From: an uncultured Desulfomonile sp.
Lineage (GTDB): Bacteria > Desulfobacterota > Desulfomonilia > Desulfomonilales > Desulfomonilaceae
NCBI GenBank assembly: GCA_903896745.1
Contig: CAITZA010000216.1
Span: forward strand, 1 to 33,027
Reading direction: 5' to 3'
DNA length: 33,027 nt
The stretch's first letter is position 1. Each line of letters starts with the position of its first letter. Positions 22,708-32,097 of the stretch are shown piece after piece. The translations under genes and the position numbers were made by a program. Below the pieces are notes generated by a model. It ran no database searches. It was not told where the DNA came from and saw nothing but the letters and a program-made list of their open reading frames with translations.

Positions 22708-23567
22708 AGCTTTCATTCAGCTCCAACGCATTTGTGAGATATTCAATCCCTGAAACTTTACGACATGTTTCTGAAATCGGCTATGAAGGCATAGAGCTAT
22801 TGGCCGATGCCCCACATCTCTATGCTGATACGATTACTGCGGATGATTTGCACATTGTCAAAAAGATAATTCGTGATTTGCGATTGTCAGTATCCAATAT
22901 AAATGCAAATACGGCTGTTGGATGGTATGGACGAACATTCTGGGAGCCACTTTTTGAACCGTCTCTGGCAAACCCTGACATGAATCTGAGAAGCTGGAGA
23001 ATTGATTACACAAAAAAGTGCGTAGATATTGCTGAGTTCCTTGGGGCGACGTGTATCAGCGTTACCTCAGGAAGACCTGTATCCGGCATCTATCCGGAAG
23101 AATCCGTTGAGCTGCTTGAAGATTCTCTGAAACAGTTGATCGCTTATGGCGAACAGAAATCTGTCAGGATAGGTATGGAATATGAACCTGGACTACTCAT
23201 AGAGAGCGCCGATGAACTTATACGGCTCCTCGAGCGCATGGATTCAGCTTACCTCGGAGTAAATCTTGATTTGGGACATAGTTACCTGCTCGGGGAAAAT
23301 CCGGTGGAAGTCATAAACAAATTCAGTTCAAGAATTTTCCATGTCCATCTGGAGGATATTATAAGAAACAAACACTATCACCGGATACCCGGAACGGGGG
23401 ACATTTGTTTTGAACCTATTTTTGAAGCCTTTTCGGAAATCGCCTACGATGGTTTTCTGTCCGTCGAGCTTTACACATACCAGCATGATCCTGTAGGCGC
23501 TGCCACGGAATCAATTCATTTCCTCAAACGCTTCATCAAGCTAAACCCCAGTGAACGACCCTCATGA
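22704..23567 (+). CDS. Sugar phosphate isomerase/epimerase-like TIM barrel protein (copy 1)
   Basis: 287 aa of the xylose isomerase-like TIM barrel (AP endonuclease 2) superfamily. It begins MKLSFSSNAFVRYSI. Probable metal ligands lie in GMEYEPGLL (Glu), NLDLGHSYL (Asp, His), FHVHLEDI (His) and VELYTY (Glu). Substrate unknown: an isomerisation or epimerisation of the neighbouring enzyme's polyol/sugar product would be natural. The start is TTG with GGAG 8 bases upstream, overlapping the previous stop. Copy 2 lies 31 bp downstream with the same architecture. Confidence 0.88.
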   Translation: MKLSFSSNAFVRYSIPETLRHVSEIGYEGIELLADAPHLYADTITADDLHIVKKIIRDLRLSVSNINANTAVGWYGRTFWEPLFEPSLANPDMNLRSWRIDYTKKCVDIAEFLGATCISVTSGRPVSGIYPEESVELLEDSLKQLIAYGEQKSVRIGMEYEPGLLIESADELIRLLERMDSAYLGVNLDLGHSYLLGENPVEVINKFSSRIFHVHLEDIIRNKHYHRIPGTGDICFEPIFEAFSEIAYDGFLSVELYTYQHDPVGAATESIHFLKRFIKLNPSERPS

Positions 23568-23598
23568 CACTATTAGTCGTATTTTCAGGTGAAGTCGC

Positions 23599-24432
23599 AT
23601 GAAATTTGCCTTCAGTTCAAACGCCTTCCTGAGGAATAACCTCCTGGACGCCATCAGAATACTGTCGTCTGTCGGGTATCAGGGAATAGAGATTATGGCA
23701 GACGTTCCGCACGCTTTTCCTTCCAGCCTCTCCGAAAAAGACATTGTTACTATCAGGAAAGAAACTGACAAATGCGGAATAGCCATATCAAACATCAACG
23801 CCTTCATGCATCACGCTGACGGCGATACTTACCATCCTTCATGGATAGAGAAGGATGCCGCTTTGAGATTGAAGCGTATTGATTATACGCTTCGTTGCAT
23901 CGAACTTGCTAACAGGTTGGGCGCTCACAACATATCGACGGAACCTGGTGGACCTGTTGAAGGCATGTCGCGGGATGACGCTATCAAGTACTTTCTTGAT
24001 GGGCTCTACATGGTAGAAGCATTGGCCCGGTCAAAAAATGTCCGGGTTCTCATTGAGCCTGAACCAGGGCTTCTTATCGAGAATAGCGAACAGTTTTTTG
24101 AAGTTTTTAAACTGCTTGATCCGGATGTTTTTGGAATAAATTTCGACATCGGACATTTCTATTGTGTAGGGCAAAATCCGTCTGAGTTAATCCCTCTGAT
24201 GATAGATCATATTCACCATTTTCACCTGGAGGACATAGCAGCCACACGGGAACATCATCACCTAATGCTCGGAGAAGGCGCAATCAATATACCTGAGATC
24301 CTGGATTCAATCACGGCCACTGGTTATCATGGCTTTGTCACTGTGGAACTGTACACCTATGAGCACAAGGCTGAAGAAGCGGCTCGAGACGCATATGGTT
24401 TTATTCAGAAATATCTCCAGGGGATGTCCTGA
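23599..24432 (+). CDS. Sugar phosphate isomerase/epimerase-like TIM barrel protein (copy 2)
   Basis: 277 aa, paralogue of the preceding gene: MKFAFSSNAFLRNNL at the start, ISNINAF, LIEPEPGLLIEN, NFDIGHFYCVGQNPSE, HHFHLEDIAATREHHH and VTVELYTYEHK align with its counterparts, and all metal-ligand positions are kept. The pair looks like a tandem duplication followed by divergence, with a different loop (HHADGDTYHPSW against GWYGRTFWEP), hence perhaps a different substrate. Related TIM-barrel genes near inositol-phosphate-synthase-like genes are, from memory, recurrent in bacteria, often with a UbiA-type enzyme; none is present here. Confidence 0.88.
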   Translation: MKFAFSSNAFLRNNLLDAIRILSSVGYQGIEIMADVPHAFPSSLSEKDIVTIRKETDKCGIAISNINAFMHHADGDTYHPSWIEKDAALRLKRIDYTLRCIELANRLGAHNISTEPGGPVEGMSRDDAIKYFLDGLYMVEALARSKNVRVLIEPEPGLLIENSEQFFEVFKLLDPDVFGINFDIGHFYCVGQNPSELIPLMIDHIHHFHLEDIAATREHHHLMLGEGAINIPEILDSITATGYHGFVTVELYTYEHKAEEAARDAYGFIQKYLQGMS

Positions 24433-24506
24433 AAGGGCACGCCCCATAACAACAGTGACTTCTCGCTCAGGCTTCCAGTCCGGCTACGGCGACATTTGGA
24501 GATAAT

Positions 24507-25280
24507 ATGTGCTTGATATTATTTTCATACAATTGTCATCCTGTTCACCGTTTGGTTCTGTTGGCAAACAGGGATGAATTTTATGACAGGCCAACGGCCA
24601 ACGCACATTACTGGGAAGAGGACCCTACGATCCTCGGCGGGAAGGACCTGAAACATGGCGGAACCTGGCTAGGAATTACCAAATCAGGGAAAATTGCAGC
24701 TATCACAAATTTTCGCGACCCATCAAACAGAAAAGAAGACGCCCCATCCAGAGGATTCCTGGTAAGTGATTTCCTGAAAAACTCCTATACGCCTTCTGAA
24801 TACTTTAATAGGATCAAAAGCAAAATTTATCTTTATAACGACTTTAACCTCCTGCTCGGAGACAGGCAAAGCCTTTGTTGCATATCCAGCCATACAATGT
24901 CGTTTGATGTCTTGCCTGCTGGAGTATATGGGTTAAGCAATCATCTGCTTAACACTACATGGCCAAAAGTGAGACATGGACTAGACGACCTGGTTTCAGA
25001 ACTGAAAGATGGAAGCGAGGCGAACTTAAATACTCTTTTCAAGATCCTGGCTGACAAGACTATACCGGAGGACGAATTCCTTCCCGACACAGGCGTTGGA
25101 TTGGAATGGGAGCGTATTCTATCTCCAATATTCATAACCAGCCCAACTTATGGCACGCGGTCCTCTACACTTCTCCTGATCGATTATGAGAACAAAGCCA
25201 CTCTGATGGAGAGAAATTACGATCCCATCGATTCGGCCATTTTTACAGACCAGGAATTCAAACTAACACTCGATGATTGA
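24507..25280 (+). CDS. NRDE (TANGO2-like) family protein
   Basis: 257 aa. The N-terminus MCLILFSYNCHPVHRLVLLANRDE carries the family-defining NRDE motif, followed by FYDRPTANAHYW, GGKDLKHGGTWLGITKSGK and AAITNFRDP; GLSNHLLNTTWPKV is another family stretch. Cys2 could become an N-terminal residue, as in Ntn hydrolases. The function of bacterial members is unclear; human TANGO2 has been linked to lipid and haem handling. ATG has GGAGATAAT upstream. It lies 74 bp after TIM-barrel copy 2 and converges with the MOSC gene. Confidence 0.9.
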   Translation: MCLILFSYNCHPVHRLVLLANRDEFYDRPTANAHYWEEDPTILGGKDLKHGGTWLGITKSGKIAAITNFRDPSNRKEDAPSRGFLVSDFLKNSYTPSEYFNRIKSKIYLYNDFNLLLGDRQSLCCISSHTMSFDVLPAGVYGLSNHLLNTTWPKVRHGLDDLVSELKDGSEANLNTLFKILADKTIPEDEFLPDTGVGLEWERILSPIFITSPTYGTRSSTLLLIDYENKATLMERNYDPIDSAIFTDQEFKLTLDD

Positions 25281-25333
25281 CCAAACGGGCCCTGTAGCTG
25301 TTTCTGATACCCGATAAAACTGGGAGTTTGGGA

Positions 25334-25798
25334 CTAGATATATTTTATCGAGTCCCCCGGTTTTACTTCTCCGCCGGAAATAACCCGGGTAAACACTCCC
25401 TGTTCCGGCATGATGCAGTCTCCAATCTTGTTGTAGACAGCGCAGCGGGTATGGCATTCCTTCCCAATTTGTGTCACTTCAAGAACGATAGTTTGCCCGA
25501 TTTTGATTCGTTTCCCTATACTTGCCGCTGAGAGTTCAAAATTCCTTGTACAGAGATTTTCAGCAAAACTGCCGGGACGAACATCAAAACCCTTCTGGTT
25601 CATCTTCTCGATTTCTTCGATAGCTAATAGAGATACCTGTCTGTGCCAATCGCCGCCGTGCGCGTCATCCCGGATCCCAAAGCCTTCTTCCACGATTCCG
25701 GAATCAATAACGGTCTTGATCATCCCTTTTTTGGGACTGACGCACACTGCGACAATGGTTCCCGACATTTCCTGTTCAGTCTCAAGCGAGCTTGACAT
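25334..25798 (-). CDS. MOSC domain protein
   Basis: 154 aa, a stand-alone MOSC domain (molybdenum cofactor sulfurase C-terminal type). Features: AVCVSPKKGMIKT, FGIRDDAHGGDWHRQVSLLA, SFAENLCTRN and GKECHTRCAVYNKIGDCIMPEQGVF with several conserved Cys. Family members bind molybdenum cofactor or carry sulfur; the substrate here is not known. The ATG shares one base with the stop of the EF-G-like gene (TAATG), and GAGGAAG lies 5 bases upstream, so translation is coupled to it. Such single-domain MOSC proteins often occur in anaerobes with molybdo- or tungsto-enzymes. Confidence 0.88.
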   Translation of the reverse strand: MSSSLETEQEMSGTIVAVCVSPKKGMIKTVIDSGIVEEGFGIRDDAHGGDWHRQVSLLAIEEIEKMNQKGFDVRPGSFAENLCTRNFELSAASIGKRIKIGQTIVLEVTQIGKECHTRCAVYNKIGDCIMPEQGVFTRVISGGEVKPGDSIKYI

Positions 25799-27882
25799 TA
25801 ATCTTCTTCCTCAGTCTGTTTACCGGAAGCTTCTATAATTTTGTCAGCTATGTGAGCCGGCACTTCCTCATAGTGAGAAAACTCCATTGAAAAGATGCCT
25901 CTGCCTGAAGTCATGGAAGTCAGATCAGAAGCGTATTTCAGCACCTCAGCCATGGGAACGAGCGCCTTGATGACCTGGCTTCCGCCCTTGGCGTCCATAC
26001 CGCTGATTCGTCCTCTCCGGGAGTTTAGATCGCCCATGACGTCACCCATGCAATCTTCAGGAACTACTACCTCCATGTTCATAATCGGCTCCAGAAGGAT
26101 CGGATTTGATTGCAGCACTCCCTTCTTGAAGCCTTTTGAGGCCGCTATCTTGAAGGCCTGCTCAGATGAATCCACGTCGTGGTACTTGCCGTCGAAGACT
26201 GTTACCCTGACATCGATAACGGGGTGACCGGCTAACGCTCCACCAGCCATCGCCTCAATCACGCCTTTCTCGACCGCGGGAATGTACTGCCTTGGAATTA
26301 CGCCACCTACAATCTTGTCAACGAATTCAAAGCCCTGCCCTCTGGACAATGGTTCAAGTTCCAACCAGGCGACTGCAAATTGACCACGTCCACCGGTTTG
26401 CTTTTTAAGTTTTCCTTCAATCTTGGCCTTGCCCTTGATTGTTTCCATATAGGGAACCTTAGGGGTTTTAAGATTAACATCCACGCCGAATTTTCTGCGT
26501 AGTTTTTCTATGGTTACTTCAATGTGAACCTGCCCCATTCCAGAAATGAGAAATTCGTTAGTCTTGGGGTCTCGCTTGATAGAAAGGGTAGGATCCTCTT
26601 CAGAAAGCCGTGCAAGACTTTGTGTGATTTTTTCCTCATCACCCTTGGCTTTAGGCTCAATTGCAAACGATATAACCGCTTGAGGCAAGGTGGCTTTCTT
26701 GATTGTAAGCGGAGACTTTTCATCGCACAGGGTATCCCCGCTGAGAGTTTCCTTGAGTTTTGCCACAGCTACTATGTCACCGGCCTGAGCAGACTCCAGA
26801 GATTTCTGGTTCTTGCCCTGAATGGAGAAGAGCTGGCCAAATCGCTCCTTCACACCTCTGGATGCGTTGAGGAAGTTTGAATCCGGACTAAGTTTTCCGG
26901 AGAATATTCTGAAGATTGACAGCCGCCCGGCATAAGGATCGGCCACAGTTTTGAAAACATAAGCGCATAGCGGGGCGTCTGCAGACGAAGGCCTGGTCTG
27001 CTCATCGCCAGAAAGGGTTGTCCCTACTACCGGTTTCATTTCCGCAGGGGAAGGACAGGCATCAGCTATGATGTCCAGAATGAGTTGAACGCCCTTGTTT
27101 GCCAGTCCTGAACATGCGAGCGCCGGCATGAAAACACGGTTCACAATTCCCTGTCTAAGCGCATTCGCCAGCTCATCAGCTCCAAGCTCATCGCCCTCAA
27201 GGTAGCGTTCCATAAGACCGTCATCTACTTCGGCCAAGTCTTCTATAAGGACTTCCCTTTTTGAAGCGGCTTCATCCTTTAGGTCATCCGGAATTTCAGC
27301 CTTGGAAACATTTTTCCCATCAGCCTCAAACATCAAGGCCTTCATTGACAGCAAGTCTATGACTCCCTTAAAGTTTGCTTCTTTTCCGATTGGGACATGG
27401 AGCACAAGAGGCTTCACACTCAAAGTTTCTTTAACATCCGCTATTACTTTGTCGAATTCAGCCCTCTCCCTGTCCATTTTGGTTACTGCCAGGATTCTGG
27501 GTCTTTCGGCTGCTTCTATTGCCGCCCAAACCTTTTCCGTAAGAGGTTTGACGGAATCGACAGCATCAATGGCCAGCAAAGCTATATCTGCAGCTTGAAG
27601 AGCAGAGGTGACTTCAGCAAAAAAGTTGGGATCACCAGGCGTATCAAGAATATTGATTTTTCGCTTTTTCCATTCCGCTGAAAAAAGTGCCGTGCTGATG
27701 GAAATTCCCCTTTTGACCTCTTCAGGCTCAAAATCAAAATTCGAAGCTCCATCTGTAACTTTTGCAAGACGGTCTACCGCTCCCGCGTCAAAAAGCATGG
27801 CCTCACATAGGGTCGTTTTTCCCGAGCCAGCATGGGAGACAACCGCTACATTTCGTACTTCTTCGGTCTTGTATTGCTTCAT
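25798..27882 (-). CDS. Elongation factor G-like translational GTPase
   Basis: 694 aa with the EF-G domain order: GTPase domain 1-280, domain II, III, then IV (RQYIPAVEKGVIEAMAGG) and V (DLNSRRGRISGMD). The G motifs differ from canonical EF-G: P-loop HAGSGKTT instead of HIDAGKTT, RGISISTA for switch I, DTPGDPNFF where EF-G has DTPGHVDF, and TKMDRE for NKMD. The catalytic His of DTPGH is thus Asp. It belongs to the divergent EF-G-like group (compare FusA2-type proteins), whose role is unsettled. ATG 27882 is chosen (AAGGGG 5 bases upstream) over ATG 27906. It has its own promoter candidate and is coupled to the MOSC gene downstream. Confidence 0.9.
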   Translation of the reverse strand: MKQYKTEEVRNVAVVSHAGSGKTTLCEAMLFDAGAVDRLAKVTDGASNFDFEPEEVKRGISISTALFSAEWKKRKINILDTPGDPNFFAEVTSALQAADIALLAIDAVDSVKPLTEKVWAAIEAAERPRILAVTKMDRERAEFDKVIADVKETLSVKPLVLHVPIGKEANFKGVIDLLSMKALMFEADGKNVSKAEIPDDLKDEAASKREVLIEDLAEVDDGLMERYLEGDELGADELANALRQGIVNRVFMPALACSGLANKGVQLILDIIADACPSPAEMKPVVGTTLSGDEQTRPSSADAPLCAYVFKTVADPYAGRLSIFRIFSGKLSPDSNFLNASRGVKERFGQLFSIQGKNQKSLESAQAGDIVAVAKLKETLSGDTLCDEKSPLTIKKATLPQAVISFAIEPKAKGDEEKITQSLARLSEEDPTLSIKRDPKTNEFLISGMGQVHIEVTIEKLRRKFGVDVNLKTPKVPYMETIKGKAKIEGKLKKQTGGRGQFAVAWLELEPLSRGQGFEFVDKIVGGVIPRQYIPAVEKGVIEAMAGGALAGHPVIDVRVTVFDGKYHDVDSSEQAFKIAASKGFKKGVLQSNPILLEPIMNMEVVVPEDCMGDVMGDLNSRRGRISGMDAKGGSQVIKALVPMAEVLKYASDLTSMTSGRGIFSMEFSHYEEVPAHIADKIIEASGKQTEEED

Positions 27883-27947
27883 ATGCGCCCCTTGGGAAAA
27901 GGGCATCCGGAATAGCCGGCGCCCAAACTTGGAAATGCAAATGCTTA

Positions 27948-27976
27948 ATAAAACATAATTCAGCCTTTGCAGTCAA
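27948..27976 (-). promoter_or_regulatory. Candidate promoter for the EF-G-like/MOSC pair
   Basis: On the minus strand, TTGACT (27976-27971), a 17-bp spacer and TTTTAT (27953-27948), 66 bp before the EF-G-like start, in the 144-bp gap after the GT9 gene. Pattern-based. Confidence 0.5.
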
Positions 27977-28026
27977 GAAATCGATTTAATTTTGCAAAAA
28001 AACTCTGAGCTTCCAATGAACTCTAT

Positions 28027-29094
28027 TCACAGGATGGATTTCAAAGACTGCAACACCTCTTCAGGTTCTATTTCGTCCATACATCTCGGATTTTCGCAGA
28101 AATGTTTTCTGCAGGCCAGACAATTCAGCCGGTCGTTCCTCAATATTGTGGCATGCTTTGAGTACGGCCCTACCTTTGCTGGATCGGTTGGACCAAAAAG
28201 AGCGATCACCGGTAATCCCAGAAATGCCGCAACATGCATCGGTCCAGAATCAACCCCAACGTAGGCTGCACACTTTCTCTGAATGGCCGCTGATTGAATC
28301 GGCTTCAGTTTGCCAGCAACATTGTGCGCATGTTCCAAATTGATACCAGACAGAATGGCGTCAATATGTGGCCTGTCTGAACTTCCTCCACCGAAGAGCA
28401 CAACTGCATTGAGCTCACCAATCATCATTTCGGTCAACCGAGCCCAGGATTCGACATTCCACATTTTTGTTTTCCAGCGGGCCGCCGGATTAGCATAAAC
28501 AAGCGCCCTGCCGGAGGGTAGTTTCAAACTTTCCAGAAAACGCTCTGCGATTTCGTTTTCCTCAGGCGCCACGCTGACAAAAAAATCCTCGCTGCTCTCC
28601 TCGATTTTGAATTTTGAGAGACATGCCAGATTTTTATCGACAGCGTGAGGTTTTAATGGGTCTACCTCTATGAGGTCATCCTGAAAAAAAGTATTCAGTT
28701 CCCTTGCGTCCACCAACCCATATCTAAGGCCTCCAGGGTTTGTTCTGGAAATTAATCCGCTCCTGAAAGAGGCGTGTAAGTCCAGCGCTATGTCATACTT
28801 ATTTATTGCAAAATGTTTTCTCAGCCTCAGCAACTCCCGAACCGTGGCTAAAGCGGCGAAGAAGTAGGCGCTTTTACCCGCATGCGGGTCACTGGTAGAT
28901 GGGATCGATATACGGATGATTTCATCTATGGAAGGATCGCTCTCCAGAAAACTTTCCAGACCGTTCTGAATTACCCAGCCAATTTTTGAATAGGGGTAAA
29001 CTCTTTTTATCGCGTGAGCCACAGGCAGGGCATGTATCACGTCCCCCATTGAACTTGGTTTAATTATCAGTATCTTTTTGTTGTTCAGATTCAT
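28027..29094 (-). CDS. Glycosyltransferase family 9 (heptosyltransferase, WaaC/WaaF-like)
   Basis: 355 aa, GT-B fold. The N-terminal domain opens KKILIIKPSSMGDVIHALP, typical of LPS heptosyltransferase I. The C-terminal nucleotide-sugar domain has YANPAARWKTKMWNVESWARL, VLFGGGSSDRPHI, VGVDSGPMHVAAFLGLPVIALFGPTDPAKVGPY and the Cys-rich end CLACRKHFCENPRCM seen in many members. It should add heptose to the Kdo-lipid A core at the inner membrane's cytoplasmic face. The start overlaps the end of lpxK by 35 bases, with AGG upstream of the ATG, so it belongs to the msbA-lpxK unit. WaaC or WaaF cannot be decided. Confidence 0.9.
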   Translation of the reverse strand: MNLNNKKILIIKPSSMGDVIHALPVAHAIKRVYPYSKIGWVIQNGLESFLESDPSIDEIIRISIPSTSDPHAGKSAYFFAALATVRELLRLRKHFAINKYDIALDLHASFRSGLISRTNPGGLRYGLVDARELNTFFQDDLIEVDPLKPHAVDKNLACLSKFKIEESSEDFFVSVAPEENEIAERFLESLKLPSGRALVYANPAARWKTKMWNVESWARLTEMMIGELNAVVLFGGGSSDRPHIDAILSGINLEHAHNVAGKLKPIQSAAIQRKCAAYVGVDSGPMHVAAFLGLPVIALFGPTDPAKVGPYSKHATILRNDRLNCLACRKHFCENPRCMDEIEPEEVLQSLKSIL

Positions 29095-30115
29095 GTCTAC
29101 CTATTGACGCCAGGACAAGCTTCCAGAATGCCGATTCCTCACCTATTCCAACCCTTATCCGGAGAGCATACGTAAGCGGCATTTCGCGGAACCATGTGGG
29201 CGTCTTGACCCAATCCTTTTCTGTCACTACTATCGGCAAATCTTTTGCCATGGATATCACATGGGATAGCTCAGCGTCCGATAGCCTCTGATGATCGTCA
29301 AATCTGTCATGATGAACAACCCTCCAGCCCAACTGTTCAGCCATATCACGGAATCGGGCGGGATTTGCAATTGCGGAAAGAAGCGCTACTTCCTTTCCGC
29401 GCAGGAATTCTGCCTGGATTTCAACTTCCTGCAAACCGTGAGTGATACAGTCGGGTTCCTGCCATGAGAAGAAAACGGGTTTTTCATTAATGTGTTTCCT
29501 GGCCTCGGGGGGCAAATCATCCGGGGCCCCATCCAACAAAACAACATCGGCTCGCTCAAGAGCCCCAAAAGGTTCTCGGAGAGAGCCTGACGGAAACATG
29601 CTATCAGTTTTGCAACCAAGTAAAACCAGATTCAGGTCTCTGCGCAGACAAAGATGCTGAAAACCATCATCAAGTATGGCCACATTGGAGTCAAACAATC
29701 TTATTGCGGCGCGAATCGCATCGATTCTCTTTCTGCCAACTATCACCGGAATCCCTTTAAGATGGGACGCCATCAAATAAGGCTCATCACCACAAACCTC
29801 TGAAGAAACTAACGGATGGTCTGAAATCCCATCACTGACCAGTTCATAACTCCCGGTATAATATCCCTTGTAGCCTCTCGAACAAACAACCGGTTTGAAA
29901 CCCATCTGAAAAAGCTTGCCGGCCAAAAACATTGTTAATGGGGTTTTCCCGCTACCACCAATAGCTATGGCGCCAACGGAGATTACAGGTATAGGTGAGC
30001 TTTCAGAATGCAGAAGGTCTGCAGAATGCGCCCAGGCCCATGACTTCTGAATACCGCCATAGATAAAAGCAGAGGCGTTTCTAACAATTGTTTCCAGCAT
30101 CCCTACAAAAGACAT
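29060..30115 (-). CDS. lpxK: Tetraacyldisaccharide 4'-kinase
   Basis: 351 aa. It phosphorylates the lipid A disaccharide at the 4' position. Motifs: VGAIAIGGSGKTPLTMFLA (Walker A), VVCSRGYKGYYTGSY, CGDEPYLMASHLKG, LDDGFQHLCLRRDLNLVLL, LREPFGALERADVVLL, FDDHQRLSDAEL and VTEKDWVKTP. The N-terminal hydrophobic/amphipathic stretch anchors it to the inner membrane. The gene begins 4 bases after msbA and overlaps the GT9 gene, forming a lipid A/core operon. The ATG at 30115 lacks a strong ribosome-binding site, which is usual for a gene coupled so tightly to the one before it. Confidence 0.95.
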   Translation of the reverse strand: MSFVGMLETIVRNASAFIYGGIQKSWAWAHSADLLHSESSPIPVISVGAIAIGGSGKTPLTMFLAGKLFQMGFKPVVCSRGYKGYYTGSYELVSDGISDHPLVSSEVCGDEPYLMASHLKGIPVIVGRKRIDAIRAAIRLFDSNVAILDDGFQHLCLRRDLNLVLLGCKTDSMFPSGSLREPFGALERADVVLLDGAPDDLPPEARKHINEKPVFFSWQEPDCITHGLQEVEIQAEFLRGKEVALLSAIANPARFRDMAEQLGWRVVHHDRFDDHQRLSDAELSHVISMAKDLPIVVTEKDWVKTPTWFREMPLTYALRIRVGIGEESAFWKLVLASIGRHESEQQKDTDN

Positions 30116-30119
30116 ACCA

Positions 30120-31877
30120 TTAAACCCGAACTTGTTCCCTCACATATTCGCCGTTGCCTTGAGCGGCAAACTGAAGTTTGTACAGCCGGGCAAACGCGCC
30201 ATTTCCCGCCAGCAACTCGTCATGATCGCCTTCTTCAACTATTTCGCCATTCACAAGCACATAAATCCTGTTGACATTTCTTATCGTGGAAAGGCGATGG
30301 GCCACAACCATGGTGGATCTTCCCTTCATGAGGCTTTCTATTGCGCCCTGAACGGCAACTTCAGAATCTGAATCAAGATTGGACGTGGCTTCGTCAAGTA
30401 TCAGGATTGGAGGATCCTTCAGTAGAGCCCGAGCTATTGCTATACGTTGGCGCTCTCCCCCTGACAACTTGATACCATTTTCACCAATCAGTGTGTCGTA
30501 ACCATTCGGAGCGGCAAGGATAAACTCATGAGCATGCGCCGCCACAGCGGCCTCAATTACCTTGTCAAGCGAAAGATCCGGCCTCCCGTAAGCAATATTG
30601 TTTCTTATTGTGTCATCGAAGAGTATGGTTTGCTGGGTCACAACGCCGATATTTTCCCTGAGGGATTTCTGTGAAACATCGCGAACATCGATTCCATCGA
30701 TTAGCACTCTTCCCGAGGTTACATCATAAAACCGGGGCGCCAAATCGAGCAGCGTGCTCTTGCCCGCCCCGCTTTCACCGACAATTGCTATGGCTTCTCC
30801 AGGGGCGACTCTCAGAGAAACGTCTCTAATGACTACGTTGTTATCATAGCCAAATCCAACATTTTCATAAACAAGCTCTCCCCTCGCCCTACCAAGGTCA
30901 GATGCGCCGGAACGATCCTTGACTTCCTCCGGGCTGTCAAGAAGCGCAAAGATTCTCTCTCCAGCGCTAATCCCCTCCTGAATCGTTATATTTACCTCGT
31001 TTATGCGCTTTATTGGTTCGTAAAGCATTATTAGGGCGGCCATAAACGAAAAAAAAGTTCCCTGGGTCGAATTTCCATTTATTACCTGATACCCGCCATA
31101 AAAGACAATTGCGCAAACACCAAATCCTCCAAGGGTTTCCATTACAGGATTGGAAAGCGCTCGCACCTTGAAACGTTTCATGAACGCGTTAAACAGTGTC
31201 TCGTTGACTTTCGAAAATCGTTCCCTTTCGTAGTCCTCCATCGCGAACGCTTTTACAATCCTGATTCCTGTTATGGTTTCATTCAGGCGTTCTGTTATAT
31301 CTTCCAGGGAAACCAGCATGCGACGGGAATATTTCTTTAATCGTCTTCCAAAATTAAGAAGTGGATAAATTGCCATAGGAAAGATTATCATTGCAATAAG
31401 AGCCAGCTTGTAATCCCTGTAAAAAACCACAAAAATCAGACTGATTACAGTCAATACGTCCCTGACGATTCCAGTAATCGCATTTGTCATTGCGCCCTGA
31501 ACCATCATCACATCGTTGTTCATCCTTGAGACAAGCTCACCGGTCGAATGCCTAACAAAAAAACCTACCGACATGTTCGAGAGCTTCTTGAACATTTCAT
31601 CCCTAAGATCCCGAATGACGCTTTGGCCAATAAATGACATCAAGTAGTATTGCCCAAAATCGCAAAAGCCCTTGAAAATGTATACTGAGGCTACAACGAG
31701 GGGAATCATGAAAAGCATCTGGTGGTTTTTTTCAAAAAAAATGTCATCCAGAGCCGGTTTCACGAGATATGCAAGTGAGGCCGTGAGAATTGCCACCCCC
31801 ATCATACAGAAACCGGCCAGTATCAATTTTGTCAAATAAGGCCTCAAATATAGAAGTAAACGTTTATATACCTTCAA
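30120..31877 (-). CDS. msbA: Lipid A export ABC transporter, MsbA type
   Basis: 585 aa half-transporter: six membrane helices (about 1-310) fused to an ATPase domain (about 335-575). ATPase motifs: Walker A GESGAGKST, Q-loop VTQQTILFDD, signature LSGGERQRIAIARALL, Walker B ILILDEATSNLD and H-loop VVAHRLSTI. As a homodimer it would flip lipid A-core across the inner membrane; the adjacent lpxK and heptosyltransferase genes make MsbA more likely than a generic multidrug exporter. The start is TTG 31877, with GGAG 8 bases upstream, and the protein opens MKVYKRLLLYLRPYLTKL. First gene of the minus-strand LPS operon. Confidence 0.93.
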   Translation of the reverse strand: MKVYKRLLLYLRPYLTKLILAGFCMMGVAILTASLAYLVKPALDDIFFEKNHQMLFMIPLVVASVYIFKGFCDFGQYYLMSFIGQSVIRDLRDEMFKKLSNMSVGFFVRHSTGELVSRMNNDVMMVQGAMTNAITGIVRDVLTVISLIFVVFYRDYKLALIAMIIFPMAIYPLLNFGRRLKKYSRRMLVSLEDITERLNETITGIRIVKAFAMEDYERERFSKVNETLFNAFMKRFKVRALSNPVMETLGGFGVCAIVFYGGYQVINGNSTQGTFFSFMAALIMLYEPIKRINEVNITIQEGISAGERIFALLDSPEEVKDRSGASDLGRARGELVYENVGFGYDNNVVIRDVSLRVAPGEAIAIVGESGAGKSTLLDLAPRFYDVTSGRVLIDGIDVRDVSQKSLRENIGVVTQQTILFDDTIRNNIAYGRPDLSLDKVIEAAVAAHAHEFILAAPNGYDTLIGENGIKLSGGERQRIAIARALLKDPPILILDEATSNLDSDSEVAVQGAIESLMKGRSTMVVAHRLSTIRNVNRIYVLVNGEIVEEGDHDELLAGNGAFARLYKLQFAAQGNGEYVREQVRV

Positions 31878-32074
31878 AATTCAGCTCCATTTGTATTTTT
31901 TGTCAGTCTCATTCCATTTAAAAAAGCTTCACATTACAACCTGAATATGCGACATATTTACTGGCGACGCAGCATCACAGACATGTTTTGGTTGGGCTTT
32001 CGCCAACCTGTGACGACGGCCCCAATCATCGAATAGCTTTTCATTCTCCACATTTTCCGTTGATTGGCAAGTTT

Positions 32075-32097
32075 ATGATACGACATGGCGGTATCAT
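32075..32097. repeat. Inverted repeat, possible activator site
   Basis: ATGATAC (32075-32081) and GTATCAT (32091-32097) flank GACATGGCG. It lies about 190-200 bp upstream of the candidate sigma-54 promoter, a distance compatible with an enhancer-binding protein site, but could be chance. Confidence 0.35.
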
